Of a DNA stretch of 42,435 bases, positions 1 to 7,943 are shown piece by piece (position 1 is the first letter of the stretch; each line of letters opens with the position of its first letter). Location: the IMG/VR virus record IMGVR_UViG_3300042477_000051, positions 1 to 42,435 of that record; one strand, given 5' to 3'. The notes beneath the pieces are model-generated. The model was not told the DNA's origin. It searched no databases and saw only the letters and a list, made by a program, of their open reading frames with translations. The stretch is from a virus. Both the position numbers and the translations under genes were made by a program.

Positions 1-127
1 CAAATCCGGGAGTAATACAATGGCGCGCAAAAGCACTAAAGACGAGATCCAAAACCGCGTAAATGAAGTTTATGGTTTGCTTTTGCGCGCCTGGAATCAT
101 CATCAGATCGTTCAGTACGGTTCCGAA
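1..127. repeat. Left copy of 127-bp terminal direct repeat (circular overlap)
   Basis: Bases 1-127 are identical to 42309-42435. Bases 1-15 are the last four codons and TAA stop of the sliding clamp gene, and bases 20-127 begin the terminase small subunit. The two ends therefore join in frame and in normal gene order. The repeat length equals a common largest assembler k-mer, so this is most likely an assembly overlap of a circular or circularly permuted molecule and not a biological terminal repeat. Confidence 0.95.
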
Positions 128-343
128 AAGTGGGGGGTAAGTGATAGACAAGTGCGCGATTATTTGGCCGCAGCGCGTAAGCTGTTGGCGCTTGACGCTG
201 AGTTAGCTCGTCCCCAGTGGCTTGAAGGCGCATTAGCGCGAGCGCTGGAGTACGAACGCCGGGCATCTGAAAAGGATCAGCTCAACACTGCGTTGATCGC
301 GCTTGAGAAGCAGGCTCGGCTCTTGCAGTTTGAGATGTCATGA
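20..343 (+). CDS. terS: Terminase small subunit (putative)
   Basis: A 107-residue basic protein that should recognise the packaging site on phage DNA and recruit the large subunit. Residues about 25-55 (HHQIVQYGSEKWGVSDRQVR) look like a helix-turn-helix, followed by a helical, charged C-terminal half of the kind used for oligomerisation. A GGGAG ribosome site lies 5-8 bases before the ATG. Its TGA overlaps the ATG of the large terminase (ATGA), and this position is the main support for the call because small subunits diverge fast. The upstream neighbour across the circular join is the sliding clamp gene, whose stop is only four bases before this start. Confidence 0.8.
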   Translation: MARKSTKDEIQNRVNEVYGLLLRAWNHHQIVQYGSEKWGVSDRQVRDYLAAARKLLALDAELARPQWLEGALARALEYERRASEKDQLNTALIALEKQARLLQFEMS

Positions 344-1689
344 GCCTGTTGGCAGGCATTTGCGAGGATGTGCCGCTGTTGTCGTTCCTGCAGCAGCAGA
401 CGCCTGAGGACACCGCAGACCTGATCACCCGCATCCGCAGTGACCTGCACCCTGGGCAGCTTGCGTTTGTTGATGACACCGCAACGCAGATCATCGGCAT
501 CAGCGCGGGCTATGGCGCGGGCAAGACACGAGCGCTATGCGCTAAAGCGGTGATGCTGGCCGCGGTCAATCAGGGCTTCATCGGCGCGGTGATGGAGCCC
601 ACTGGTCCGCTTATCCGGGACATCTGGCAGACGGACTTCGACGACTTCCTTGATGCCTATGGCATCCCGTACACGTTCAGGGCTAGCCCGCTGCCGGAGT
701 ACATGTTGCACCTGCCAGGCGGTGACACCAAGATCCTGTGCCGCAGCTTTGAGAACTGGTCGCGCATCATCGGCTTGAACCTTGCTTGGGTGCTCGCTGA
801 CGAGATCGACACCGTAACGCCCAGCATTGCTAATAAGGCATTCCCCAAGATCCTTGGTCGCTTGCGTTCAGGCAACGTCCGGCAGTTTGGTGCTGCATCC
901 ACGCCGGAAGGGTTCCGGTGGATGTGGAACACTTTTGGCAGTGATGAGGCAAAGCAGCGTGATGACCGGCATCTCATCAAAATGCGCACGGCGGACAACC
1001 CGCACCTGCCGCCGGACTTCATCGAGCGGCTTGAGGCCAACTATGACCCCAGCCTGCTGCGCGCATACCTCGACGGTGAGTTCGTCAACCTGACAACTGG
1101 ACAGGTGTATGACCGCTTCGACCGGGCGAAGCATGTCACAACCACAGTGCCAGACATCACCCGCGAGCCGATCCGCGTTGGTATTGACTTCAACGTTGGC
1201 AACATGTCTGCGGTGATCGCTGTGCGGCTGAACAACGGCCTGCTGGTGATTGACGAGATCGCCGGTGCGCATGACACCGATACACTGGCGCAAGAGATCC
1301 GCCGCCGGCACCCGCAGCAGCAGATCTACGTCTATCCCGATGCCAGCGGTGGCAGCCGCAGCACCAACGCGAGTCAGACCGACATCCAGATCCTTGAGTC
1401 CTACGGCATGTCGAACCAGTCACCACGCAGCAATCCACCAGTGCGTGACCGGGTGGCAGCCGTGCAGGCACTGTTGGAGAACGGCAAAGGGCAGGTGCGG
1501 CTGCAGGTGGCGCAAGGCTGCCGCCGCGTGATCGAGTGCCTAGAGCTGCAGTGCTACACCGATAAGGGCGAACCGGATAAGGACGCCGGCTTTGACCACA
1601 TGAATGATGCACTCGGCTACCTGGTGTGGCGTGAGTTCAACCCATTGCACGCCGGCGCTGGGCGCGGCACGGGCGTAAGGCTCTACTAG
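340..1689 (+). CDS. terL: Terminase large subunit (ATPase-nuclease)
   Basis: A 449-residue DNA packaging motor. The ATPase domain has a Walker A-like SAGYGAGKT at residues 55-63 and a Walker B VLADE at 151-155. The C-terminal RNase H-like nuclease shows GIDFNVG (D283), a second acidic site in YPDASGG (D334) and DHMNDALGY near 419-427. The length is usual for the family. The start overlaps the small-subunit stop by four bases. The ATPase drives DNA into the prohead through the portal and the nuclease cuts the concatemer. The motif set is complete, so the protein should be active. Confidence 0.97.
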   Translation: MSLLAGICEDVPLLSFLQQQTPEDTADLITRIRSDLHPGQLAFVDDTATQIIGISAGYGAGKTRALCAKAVMLAAVNQGFIGAVMEPTGPLIRDIWQTDFDDFLDAYGIPYTFRASPLPEYMLHLPGGDTKILCRSFENWSRIIGLNLAWVLADEIDTVTPSIANKAFPKILGRLRSGNVRQFGAASTPEGFRWMWNTFGSDEAKQRDDRHLIKMRTADNPHLPPDFIERLEANYDPSLLRAYLDGEFVNLTTGQVYDRFDRAKHVTTTVPDITREPIRVGIDFNVGNMSAVIAVRLNNGLLVIDEIAGAHDTDTLAQEIRRRHPQQQIYVYPDASGGSRSTNASQTDIQILESYGMSNQSPRSNPPVRDRVAAVQALLENGKGQVRLQVAQGCRRVIECLELQCYTDKGEPDKDAGFDHMNDALGYLVWREFNPLHAGAGRGTGVRLY

Positions 1690-1691
1690 GG

Positions 1692-1720
1692 TTGACCACG
1701 GCGGCAATGGGTGGTATCTT
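1692..1720 (+). promoter_or_regulatory. Candidate sigma70-type promoter before the portal block
   Basis: TTGACC at 1692-1697 and TATCTT at 1715-1720 are separated by exactly 17 bases. They sit in the only sizeable gap (1690-1891) at this end of the structural operon. The -35 box matches consensus at five of six positions and the -10 box at four of six. It would start transcripts near 1727, ahead of the 44-residue protein and the portal gene. Confidence 0.5.
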
Positions 1721-1744
1721 GGGCGTGTCCACCGGATTCCAACC

Positions 1745-1879
1745 ATGATCAACCGCATTAACAATGCCATCTGCCTGCTGATGGTTACCGCCGTCTTTGC
1801 CATGATCGGCATTGAGGCCGGCAACCACACAGCACCAACTCACAGCGGCACTCAAGCCGTAAGCTATAGGCACCGATAG
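1745..1879 (+). CDS. Small predicted single-pass membrane protein
   Basis: A 44-residue frame starting at ATG 1745. Residues 8-25 (AICLLMVTAVFAMIGIEA) form a hydrophobic stretch long enough to span a membrane, followed by a short polar tail rich in His, Thr and Ser. It fills most of the gap between terminase and portal. No convincing ribosome site precedes it, so expression is uncertain. I do not recognise a family. A leaderless or weakly expressed small membrane protein, or a chance frame, are both possible. Confidence 0.4.
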   Translation: MINRINNAICLLMVTAVFAMIGIEAGNHTAPTHSGTQAVSYRHR

Positions 1880-1891
1880 CATCTACGCGCT

Positions 1892-3337
1892 GTGTATAGC
1901 GGTTACAACTTTTACGACCGTCCGCTTGCGCAGCGCACCGTATCTAGGGTCAATGACCCCAACACCAGCTGGTATGCGCAAGAGCCGCATTGGATCCTGA
2001 TTGAGGACCTGCTTGGCGGCACCTATGAGATGCGCAAAAAGCATCGCCGTTACCTGCCGCAAGAACCACGCGAGCTAGACGAGTCCTACGACAACCGCCT
2101 AGCCCGTAGCGTCTGCCCGCCGTATTACATCCGCCTAGAGCGCATGTTGGCCGGCATGCTGACCCGCAAGCCAGTGCGGTTGGATGACACTGCTGACGTC
2201 ATCCGTGAGCAATTGTTTGATGTAGACCTACAAGGTAATGACCTCAATGTCTGGACCTATGAAGCCGCTCGGAAGATGGTCCGTTATGGCCACATTGGTA
2301 CATTGGTGGATGCACCAGCTAATGGGGGTCGCCCCTATTGGGTGACCTACACGCCTCGGCAGATCCTTGGCTGGCGCACCGAAACGCAAGAGGGCAAGCA
2401 GGTGCTGACGCAGCTACGGCTGGCCGAAGTGGTCACGGTGCCTGATGGCGAGTTTGGCGAGAAATCCGTCGAGCAGGTGCGAGTCCTGACGCCTGGCGAA
2501 TATCGCATCCACCGCAAAGCTGATAGTGGCGAGTTCACCGTCGTTGATGAAGGCCGTACCAGCTTGAGTGAGATTTCATTCAGCATTGCCTACGCACAGC
2601 GGCATGGCTTCATGGAATCAAGGCCGCCGCTTGAGGACATCGCCGAGCTGAACCTGAAGACCTACCAAGTGCAGTCGGACCTCGACAACCAACTGCACAT
2701 CTCGGCGGTGCCGATGCTGGCGTTCTACGGGTTCCCATCAAGCGCCGAGGAGGTATCAGCAGGACCGGGCGAGGCGATCGCGTTCCCGGCTGAAGGACGC
2801 GCTGAATACATCGAGCCGGCAGGGCGTAGCTTTGAGGCGCAGTTCCGCAGGCTTGAGCAACTTGCGTTGCAGATCAACGAGCTGGGTCTGTCTGCCGTAC
2901 TCGGCCAGAAGCTAAGCGCTGAGACCGCCGAGGCCAAACGCATTGACCGCAGTCAAGGTGATTCCACCATGATGGTGATCGCGCAGAACATGCAAGACAT
3001 GATCGACAACTGCCTGCAGTGGCACGCCACCTACCTGGGCAATGCCGCAGCCGCAGGCAGCAGCTACGTCAACCGCGACTTCCTTGGTGCACGCCTCGAG
3101 CCGCAGGACATCCAAGCACTGCTAGCGCTTTACACCGCCGGCACCATCAGCCAAGAGACCCTACTGCGTGAGCTTGCCGAAGGCGACGTGCTAGGCGATA
3201 ACTTTGATGTGGATGAAGAGCTGGAGGCGACCTCTAATGCGGGACTTGATCTACCGTCTGCTGGACCGGCTGACAGACTGGCTAGTGGACCTGATGATAT
3301 GGATGGAGCCGAAGAAGCCCAGGAAGCAGGAACTTGA
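1892..3337 (+). CDS. Portal protein (DUF4055-like)
   Basis: A 481-residue portal subunit, predicted to form the dodecameric ring at the capsid vertex through which DNA enters and leaves. The N-terminal part (DESYDNRLARSVCPPYYIRL, about residues 66-85, then LERMLAGMLTRKP) matches my memory of the DUF4055 portal family, and the long alpha-helical C-terminal half with an acidic tail is usual for portals. The start is GTG 1892, the first codon able to give the conserved N-terminus. The gene lies directly between terminase and a MuF-type head protein, which is the standard order. Its last 101 bases overlap the next gene. Confidence 0.92.
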   Translation: MYSGYNFYDRPLAQRTVSRVNDPNTSWYAQEPHWILIEDLLGGTYEMRKKHRRYLPQEPRELDESYDNRLARSVCPPYYIRLERMLAGMLTRKPVRLDDTADVIREQLFDVDLQGNDLNVWTYEAARKMVRYGHIGTLVDAPANGGRPYWVTYTPRQILGWRTETQEGKQVLTQLRLAEVVTVPDGEFGEKSVEQVRVLTPGEYRIHRKADSGEFTVVDEGRTSLSEISFSIAYAQRHGFMESRPPLEDIAELNLKTYQVQSDLDNQLHISAVPMLAFYGFPSSAEEVSAGPGEAIAFPAEGRAEYIEPAGRSFEAQFRRLEQLALQINELGLSAVLGQKLSAETAEAKRIDRSQGDSTMMVIAQNMQDMIDNCLQWHATYLGNAAAAGSSYVNRDFLGARLEPQDIQALLALYTAGTISQETLLRELAEGDVLGDNFDVDEELEATSNAGLDLPSAGPADRLASGPDDMDGAEEAQEAGT

Positions 3338-3554
3338 CTACACCGTTTGCGACCTGCCTGATGAGGTGCTAGCTGTCATCCGGCTGACATGGTACAAAGA
3401 CGGCAAGGCCGATGAAGTGGATGAGCTGCGCATCATGGAAGACGGCCAGAATGGTTACGACGCCTTCGCTGCAGCAGTGCAGGGCGCATTAACCCGTGGC
3501 GCCAATGTAAGCATTAGGTCGCAATATCGCCCTGAGCAACTTGGTGTCATCTAA
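3237..3554 (+). CDS. Hypothetical protein overlapping the portal gene end
   Basis: A 105-residue protein of unknown function. I chose ATG 3237 because a perfect GGAGG sits nine bases upstream at 3223-3227; a longer frame starting at 3204 has no such site. The N-terminal 35 residues form a Leu/Arg/Trp-rich amphipathic helix (LIYRLLDRLTDWLVDLMIWM) and the remainder looks like a small alpha/beta domain with an acidic surface. It overlaps the portal by 101 bases and the next gene by one base. The position between portal and MuF suggests a head-related role, but nothing in the sequence proves it. Confidence 0.7.
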   Translation: MRDLIYRLLDRLTDWLVDLMIWMEPKKPRKQELDYTVCDLPDEVLAVIRLTWYKDGKADEVDELRIMEDGQNGYDAFAAAVQGALTRGANVSIRSQYRPEQLGVI

Positions 3555-4753
3555 TGGCTACACCAGAAGCGCTATATCGAAATGCCATTGACCTGAATAG
3601 GTTTAGCAATAGCGTTGCGCGGCGCATCATCAATGCCTACAACGACATCATCATTGATGCAGTTAATCAACTGCGGACGATTGATGAGCTGGCAGCGCCG
3701 GTCAAAGCTGCCAGGTTGCGGGCGATCTTGGCGCAACTGAAAGACAGCCTCGGCACTTGGGCAGGTGATGCAACCGAGATCACGGCAACAGAGTTGCAGG
3801 GCATCGCGCAGTTACAGTCTGAGTTCGTGACTGATCAACTGCGGCGTGCATTGCCTGCTGGCGCTCGCGATGCAGTGCGCACCGTTGAAATCAGTCCGCA
3901 GTTTGCGCAGTCGGTGGTCACGACCGATCCAACGCAGATCAACGTGGTCGCGCTGTCGGATGATCTGTTTGCGGCAGTGCAAGGCGCACCGGCTACGTTC
4001 AACCTGACCGCTGCTCAGGGCGCCACCATCACGTTGCCCAATGGTGAAGTGGTCAGCAAAGCGTTTCGCGGCATTGCCGTGGATCAGGCCGAACGGTTCT
4101 CGCAAGTCGTGCGGCAAGGATTGCTAACTGGCGAACCGACGCCTGACATTGCTAAGCGCTTAATTGGCAGCCTGCAGTTTGGCGAGGAGGCCAAGACCGT
4201 TAAGCAACTTGTCGCAGCAGGCGGGCAGGCAACAGCAGTAGCCGACAACCAGGTCATCGCCCTAGTTCGCACCAGCATCAACCAGGTGGCCAATACCGCC
4301 AGCCAGCAGGTCTATGAGGCGAATCAGGACATTACGCCGCGTTACAGGTACGTCGCCACGCTCGACATCCGCACCAGCGCGATCTGTCGGGCGCTTGATG
4401 GCCGTGAGTTTGAATACGGCAAAGGACCAACGCCGCCGCAGCATTTCAATTGCCGCAGCACGACCGTGCCGGTCATTGATTACAAAGAACTAGGGTTCAC
4501 GCCACCACCAGCAGGCACCCGCGCCAGTGCCGATGGGCAGGTGCCAGTCAACGAATCCTATGGCCAGTGGCTAGCTAAACAACCGCTACCGGTCAAGGCA
4601 AAAGCGCTTGGTGCCAACAAGGTTGCCTATTTTGACAAGCTGTCAGCCAAGTACGGACCTAAGGACGCTATTGCCAAGCTGGTCCGTGACGATGGGTCAG
4701 AGCTAACCTTGGATCAACTACGGGCTCGATACGGTGCCATTAAAGAAAGGTAG
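3554..4753 (+). CDS. Minor head protein, SPP1 gp7 / MuF-like
   Basis: A 399-residue capsid-associated protein. The diagnostic MuF C-terminal motif is clear near residues 276-302: [11 protein letters not shown], then [14 protein letters not shown], with the two conserved cysteines and a His. The N-terminal 270 residues are helical and Ala/Gln-rich, as expected of a protein bound at the portal. In related phages this family is packaged in the capsid at the portal vertex and helps prohead assembly or DNA exit. No extra toxin-like C-terminal domain is fused to it. The last 20 bases overlap the following small gene. Confidence 0.9.
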   Translation: MATPEALYRNAIDLNRFSNSVARRIINAYNDIIIDAVNQLRTIDELAAPVKAARLRAILAQLKDSLGTWAGDATEITATELQGIAQLQSEFVTDQLRRALPAGARDAVRTVEISPQFAQSVVTTDPTQINVVALSDDLFAAVQGAPATFNLTAAQGATITLPNGEVVSKAFRGIAVDQAERFSQVVRQGLLTGEPTPDIAKRLIGSLQFGEEAKTVKQLVAAGGQATAVADNQVIALVRTSINQVANTASQQVYEANQDITPRYRYVATLDIRTSAICRALDGREFEYGKGPTPPQHFNCRSTTVPVIDYKELGFTPPPAGTRASADGQVPVNESYGQWLAKQPLPVKAKALGANKVAYFDKLSAKYGPKDAIAKLVRDDGSELTLDQLRARYGAIKER

Positions 4754-4877
4754 CTCCCAAAAGACCATCTCGGCCAATATCAAGGCTGAAATGAAGTCCG
4801 GCAAACCGCAAAAGCAGGCCATCGCCATTGCCCTGTCCAAAGCTGGCAAATCTCGCAAACCCAAAGGTAAAAAGTAA
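4734..4877 (+). CDS. Small basic phage protein (DUF6496-like)
   Basis: A 47-residue Lys-rich protein starting at GTG 4734. The sequence begins [16 protein letters not shown] and continues with [20 protein letters not shown], a pattern I recall from small proteins placed in the head modules of many phages (DUF6496-like). It overlaps the MuF gene by 20 bases and shares its last base with the next start. The function is unknown. Strong positive charge makes DNA or RNA binding, or a capsid-lumen role, plausible but unproven. The recognisable motif makes me fairly sure the gene is real despite its size. Confidence 0.7.
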   Translation: MPLKKGSSQKTISANIKAEMKSGKPQKQAIAIALSKAGKSRKPKGKK

Positions 4878-5035
4878 TGGCTAAGAAACCTGGACTTTAC
4901 GCCAACATCCACGCCAAGCGCGAGCGGATTGAGGCTGGCAGCAAAGAGCGAATGGCACGCAAGGGTAAAAAAGGTCGCCCCAGTGCTGCTGCATTTAAGG
5001 CTGCAGCCAAGACCGCTAAGAAACCCAAGAAATGA
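4877..5035 (+). CDS. Small basic phage protein of unknown function
   Basis: A 52-residue protein, start ATG 4877 overlapping the previous TAA by one base. It begins [18 protein letters not shown], a motif I recognise from small conserved proteins of cyanophages and other tailed phages, and ends in an Ala/Lys-rich tail. About a third of the residues are Lys or Arg. It is the second of three consecutive small basic proteins between MuF and scaffold. The function is not known; a structural or DNA-binding role is only an inference from charge and position. Confidence 0.7.
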   Translation: MAKKPGLYANIHAKRERIEAGSKERMARKGKKGRPSAAAFKAAAKTAKKPKK

Positions 5036-5304
5036 TCACCTACCGCGGCGAGCAGTTTGAGGGTTACAACAAACCCAAACGTACGCCAAACCATCCGACC
5101 AAATCCCATGCGGTGCTAGCCAAAGAAGGCGAGACCGTCAAGCTGATCCGATTTGGGCAGCAAGGCGTTAGCGGTAGCCCAGCGCGCAAAGGTGAATCAG
5201 ACGCGGACAAAGCTAGGCGTGCATCATTCAAGGCAAGACATGCCAGTAACATTGCTCGCGGGAAGATGTCCCCAGCGTTTTGGGCGGACAAGGTGAAGTG
5301 GTAA
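5032..5304 (+). CDS. Conserved phage protein of unknown function
   Basis: A 90-residue basic protein starting at ATG 5032 with a four-base ATGA overlap. The N-terminal YRGEQFEGYNKPKRTP and the C-terminal ARGKMSPAFWADKVKW are patterns I recall from conserved small proteins of many phages, usually encoded near the head genes. A central stretch (KLIRFGQQGVSG) suggests a small beta fold. The role is unknown; association with the virion has been assumed because of its position. Its last 77 bases are overlapped head-on by a minus-strand frame. Confidence 0.75.
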   Translation: MITYRGEQFEGYNKPKRTPNHPTKSHAVLAKEGETVKLIRFGQQGVSGSPARKGESDADKARRASFKARHASNIARGKMSPAFWADKVKW

Positions 5305-5503
5305 CCGCTTCTTGACGGTGAATCCAATCCTTTAACTCTGAAACGTACCACCGCAAGTCTTGCGCTTTTGCCGCATGCCAGCCGTTGCCGGTGCTGCGGT
5401 ACAGGTGCTCGTGGCGATCTACCGCTTCAAGGCATGCCTTAATTAGCGGATTCCACGGCTCACGGATTGGTGTATCCCATTCACGCTTTGACACGATCAC
5501 CAC
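5228..5503 (-). CDS. Antisense small protein inside the head operon (hypothetical)
   Basis: A 91-residue frame on the strand opposite to the structural operon, filling the 241-bp gap between 5304 and 5546. Residues 9-65 look like real protein: WDTPIREPWNPLIKACLEAV, then LRWYVSELKDWIHRQE, which I associate loosely with small cyanophage proteins. Possible starts are GTG at 5503, 5500 and 5494; none has a clear ribosome site. A strong plus-strand promoter lies across these first codons. It may be an independently expressed late-acquired gene. Alternatively the region is non-coding and the frame is chance. Confidence 0.5.
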   Translation of the reverse strand: MVIVSKREWDTPIREPWNPLIKACLEAVDRHEHLYRSTGNGWHAAKAQDLRWYVSELKDWIHRQEAVTTSPCPPKTLGTSSREQCYWHVLP

Positions 5504-5516
5504 GCGCCATTACGAT
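5488..5516 (+). promoter_or_regulatory. Strong candidate sigma70-type promoter for scaffold and capsid genes
   Basis: A perfect TTGACA at 5488-5493 and TACGAT at 5511-5516 are spaced by 17 bases, giving a start near 5523, about 23 bases before the scaffold ATG. This is the best promoter match I found in the window. Its position just ahead of the two proteins needed in the largest amounts fits the expected expression pattern. Confidence 0.6.
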
Positions 5517-5545
5517 GGCAGTGTAATTAAGCCTGCGGCTTATCC

Positions 5546-6226
5546 ATGTCCGATGAAACACAAACCCAGGAGCCTGCGGCTACCTGGGGTGACAATACCG
5601 ACGCACTGCAACGCAGCGTTGAGGCATTAGAGCGCAAAAACAAAGAGCTGATTGCAGAATTGCGCGCTGCCAAAAAGGCGCCAGCGTTGCCTGATGGGGT
5701 TGATGTCAATGAGCTATTGGAGTTCAAGCGCAACCACGAACAGCAGCAGCTTGAGTCGCAAGGTAAGTATCAAGAGGCGCGACAAGCTCTGGAGCAGCAG
5801 TTCCGTGAGGCGACGGCGGAAAAGGACCAGCGCATTGCAACACTTGAGGCCCGCGTGCGCGAATTGGAATTGGTCACGCCAGCAGTGACCGCATTGGCGG
5901 ACATCGTCCACGATCCAGACCTGGTGCTGAAAACCAAGCTCAGCGCCGATCAGATCGAGCGTGATCCTGACGGCACAGTCGTGGTAGTCGATGGCTATCA
6001 ACGCACACCTGTTGGCGAATGGGCCAAGACGCTGCCGGCATGGATGCAAAAGCAACCCAAACCCCAAGGTAGTGGTGCACCATCAGCCGGTGCTAGCACT
6101 GGCGGCATTCCGGCAGGCATGGCAAACCCATTCAGCCGTGATAGCTTCAATCTGACCGAGCAAGCACGACTGTTCCGTACTGATCGTGATTTGTACGATC
6201 GCATGAAAGCAACAGCTAACCGTTAG
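5546..6226 (+). CDS. Capsid scaffolding protein (putative)
   Basis: A 226-residue acidic, helical protein directly upstream of the major capsid protein, the classic place for scaffold. Residues 18-105 are predicted coiled coil (ALQRSVEALERKNKELIAEL, and later EARQALEQQFREATAEKDQR). A flexible Gly/Pro/Ser region (about 175-195) leads to a C-terminal segment PFSRDSFNLTEQARLFRTDR that could bind capsid subunits. In such phages scaffold directs T-number and leaves before DNA filling. No separate protease gene is seen, so scaffold exit without cleavage, or cleavage by a host enzyme, is possible. The -10/-35 pair at 5488-5516 lies just upstream. Confidence 0.8.
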   Translation: MSDETQTQEPAATWGDNTDALQRSVEALERKNKELIAELRAAKKAPALPDGVDVNELLEFKRNHEQQQLESQGKYQEARQALEQQFREATAEKDQRIATLEARVRELELVTPAVTALADIVHDPDLVLKTKLSADQIERDPDGTVVVVDGYQRTPVGEWAKTLPAWMQKQPKPQGSGAPSAGASTGGIPAGMANPFSRDSFNLTEQARLFRTDRDLYDRMKATANR

Positions 6227-6248
6227 TATTTGAGCGTCTGCTCGTGAT

Positions 6249-6279
6249 GGCTGCGCCACACAGAGCCTGGGGCTGCGCC
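6249..6279 (+). repeat. Short direct repeat in the major capsid leader
   Basis: GGCTGCGCC occurs at 6249-6257 and again at 6271-6279, each followed by CACA or CCACAC, within the 84-bp gap between scaffold and capsid genes. The second copy is also a GGGC/GCCC mini-hairpin. It may affect capsid mRNA folding or stability. I see no promoter in this gap. Confidence 0.35.
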
Positions 6280-6310
6280 CACACCGTAAACCATTCCCCC
6301 GAGATGAATC

Positions 6311-7342
6311 ATGGCGACTCTTCGCTCTGACATCATCATCCCAGAGGTTTTTACGCCTTACGTCATTGAGCAAACCACGCAGCGTGATGCCTTCCTGGCT
6401 TCCGGTGTGGTCCAGCCCATGGCGGAGCTGAATGCAACTGAGGGTGGTGATTTTATCAACGTCCCCTTCTGGAAAGCCAACCTGACCGGTGACTTCGAGG
6501 TGCTGACTGACAGCACTTCGCTGACGCCTGGCAAGATCACTGCTGACAAGCAAGTCGGCGTTATCCTGCATCGTGGCCGCGCCTTTGAGTCCCGTGACCT
6601 TGCAGCCCTTGCTGCTGGCGCTGACCCGATGGCTGCCATCGGCGCCAAGATCGCTGATTACGTTGCCAACCAGCGCCAAAAGGACCTTTTGTCCTGCCTC
6701 GGCGGTGTGTTCGGCAGCCTGGGTTCTACCTCCAGTTCTGCTGCTTTCTTTGGCCTGACCATTGACGGCGAGTCTGGTGATACCCCCACCACGCTGAGCC
6801 CCCGTCACGTTGCCGAAGCCCGCAGCCTGCTGGGTGATCAAGGCGACAAGCTGGCCGCTGTTGCCATGCACTCCAAGGTCTATTACGACCTGGTTGAGCG
6901 CAAGGCGATCGACTATGTGACCGAGACAGACGCACGTCTGACCTCTAGCGTCACTGACTTTGTCGGCGGCAGCATTGCTGGTGCCTACGGCCCCGTGAGC
7001 GTGCCGACCTACATGGGTCTGCGCGTGATCGTGTCTGACGATGTGCAGACCGACGGCAGCGGCAGCTCGACTGAGTACGCCACCTACTTCTTCACCCAGG
7101 GTGCTGTTGCTTCCGGCGAACAGCTGGCAATGCAGACCGAAACCGATCGTGACATCCTCGCCAAGAGCGATGCCATGTCGATCGACCTGCACTATTGCTA
7201 CCACCCCGTTGGTGCCAAGTGGGGCGTGACTACCGTCAACCCGACCCGCGCTCAGCTCGAGACGGTTGGCAACTGGTCGAAGGTGTACGAGCTGAAGAAC
7301 CTCGGCATCGTGCGCGCCACCAACACCTCTAACTTCGATTGA
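6311..7342 (+). CDS. Major capsid protein (HK97-fold)
   Basis: A 343-residue coat protein. It opens with MATLRSDIIIPEVFTPYVIE, runs through GDFINVPFWKANLTGDFEVL and VGVILHRGRAFESRDLAALA (about residues 90-110), and contains LSPRHVAEARSLLGDQGDKL near 160-180. I recognise these as conserved segments of a major capsid family common in siphoviruses and phage-like particles. The length fits an HK97-fold subunit without a long N-terminal delta domain, consistent with a separate scaffold upstream. Codon choice here is strongly G/C-ending and uniform, as expected of a highly expressed gene. Confidence 0.95.
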   Translation: MATLRSDIIIPEVFTPYVIEQTTQRDAFLASGVVQPMAELNATEGGDFINVPFWKANLTGDFEVLTDSTSLTPGKITADKQVGVILHRGRAFESRDLAALAAGADPMAAIGAKIADYVANQRQKDLLSCLGGVFGSLGSTSSSAAFFGLTIDGESGDTPTTLSPRHVAEARSLLGDQGDKLAAVAMHSKVYYDLVERKAIDYVTETDARLTSSVTDFVGGSIAGAYGPVSVPTYMGLRVIVSDDVQTDGSGSSTEYATYFFTQGAVASGEQLAMQTETDRDILAKSDAMSIDLHYCYHPVGAKWGVTTVNPTRAQLETVGNWSKVYELKNLGIVRATNTSNFD

Positions 7343-7353
7343 GGTAACTAACC

Positions 7354-7752
7354 ATGGCACAACCTTCCCAGTTTGAACTGTCTACAGAGCAGTATCTTGA
7401 AGCCACTTTTTACGGGGCATCCTCGATTGCCGACGTGCAATTCTGGACTGCTCCCGTTAAGTGTGAAGTGGTGGCAGTGCGTGAAGTTCACGCAACTGCC
7501 GGTAGCGATGGCAGCGCCGTAACCGGCACCGTCCGTCGTTGCCAAGGCACTGAAGCCGCCACCGCTGGCGACGATCTGCTGAGCGCCACCATCAACTTCA
7601 AAGGCACTGCTCTTACCGAGCAGACTCCTGCCTTGACCACGACTGCTGCTGACCTCGTTCTTGAGGTTGGCAACCGGCTGTCGCTGGACGTGACAGGTAC
7701 TACCACCGCCTTGGCTGGTGTGATCCTGACCGTGCTGCTTAAGCGCGTCTGA
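7354..7752 (+). CDS. Capsid decoration / head-stabilising protein (putative)
   Basis: A 132-residue protein rich in Ala, Thr, Val and Gly, with predicted beta strands throughout and only a few charged residues. It follows the major capsid gene by 11 bases with a GGTAA-like site upstream. Small beta-rich proteins in this position usually bind the outside of the capsid as trimers or monomers and stabilise it. I do not see a specific family signature, so the call rests on position, size and composition. A head fibre base or an early connector protein are alternatives. Confidence 0.6.
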   Translation: MAQPSQFELSTEQYLEATFYGASSIADVQFWTAPVKCEVVAVREVHATAGSDGSAVTGTVRRCQGTEAATAGDDLLSATINFKGTALTEQTPALTTTAADLVLEVGNRLSLDVTGTTTALAGVILTVLLKRV

Positions 7753-7943
7753 TGGGGCTGTTCGCTTTCCGGCGACTGCGTGAAGCCGAGGCTGCCTCTT
7801 CGGAGGTGGCCTCTCTTTCTATGCCAGAGCCTAAACTAGACATACCGGAGGTGCCCACGGATGCCAATAGCAATCGACGCAACAGTGGGCGGCGCAAACG
7901 CCAACAGCTACCTGACGCTAGCAGCAGCGCAAGCGATCATTGA
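7752..7943 (+). CDS. Small hypothetical protein in the head module
   Basis: A 63-residue protein starting at ATG 7752, sharing one base with the previous stop. It begins MGLFAFRRLREAEAASSEVA, continues with a Pro/Glu-rich stretch and ends in a basic NRRNSGRRKRQQ tail. I recall similar short FRRLRE-type proteins in phage head modules. Its last 83 bases overlap the next gene in another frame, which has its own strong GGAGG at 7847-7851. The function is unknown; low complexity suggests an unstructured protein. Confidence 0.6.
   Translation: MGLFAFRRLREAEAASSEVASLSMPEPKLDIPEVPTDANSNRRNSGRRKRQQLPDASSSASDH

Noticed and set aside
6083-7360. Long minus-strand frame of 425 codons over the capsid gene
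   Set aside because: It is a shadow of the strongly G/C-ending codon use of the capsid gene; residues have no domain pattern and the plus-strand protein is clearly real.
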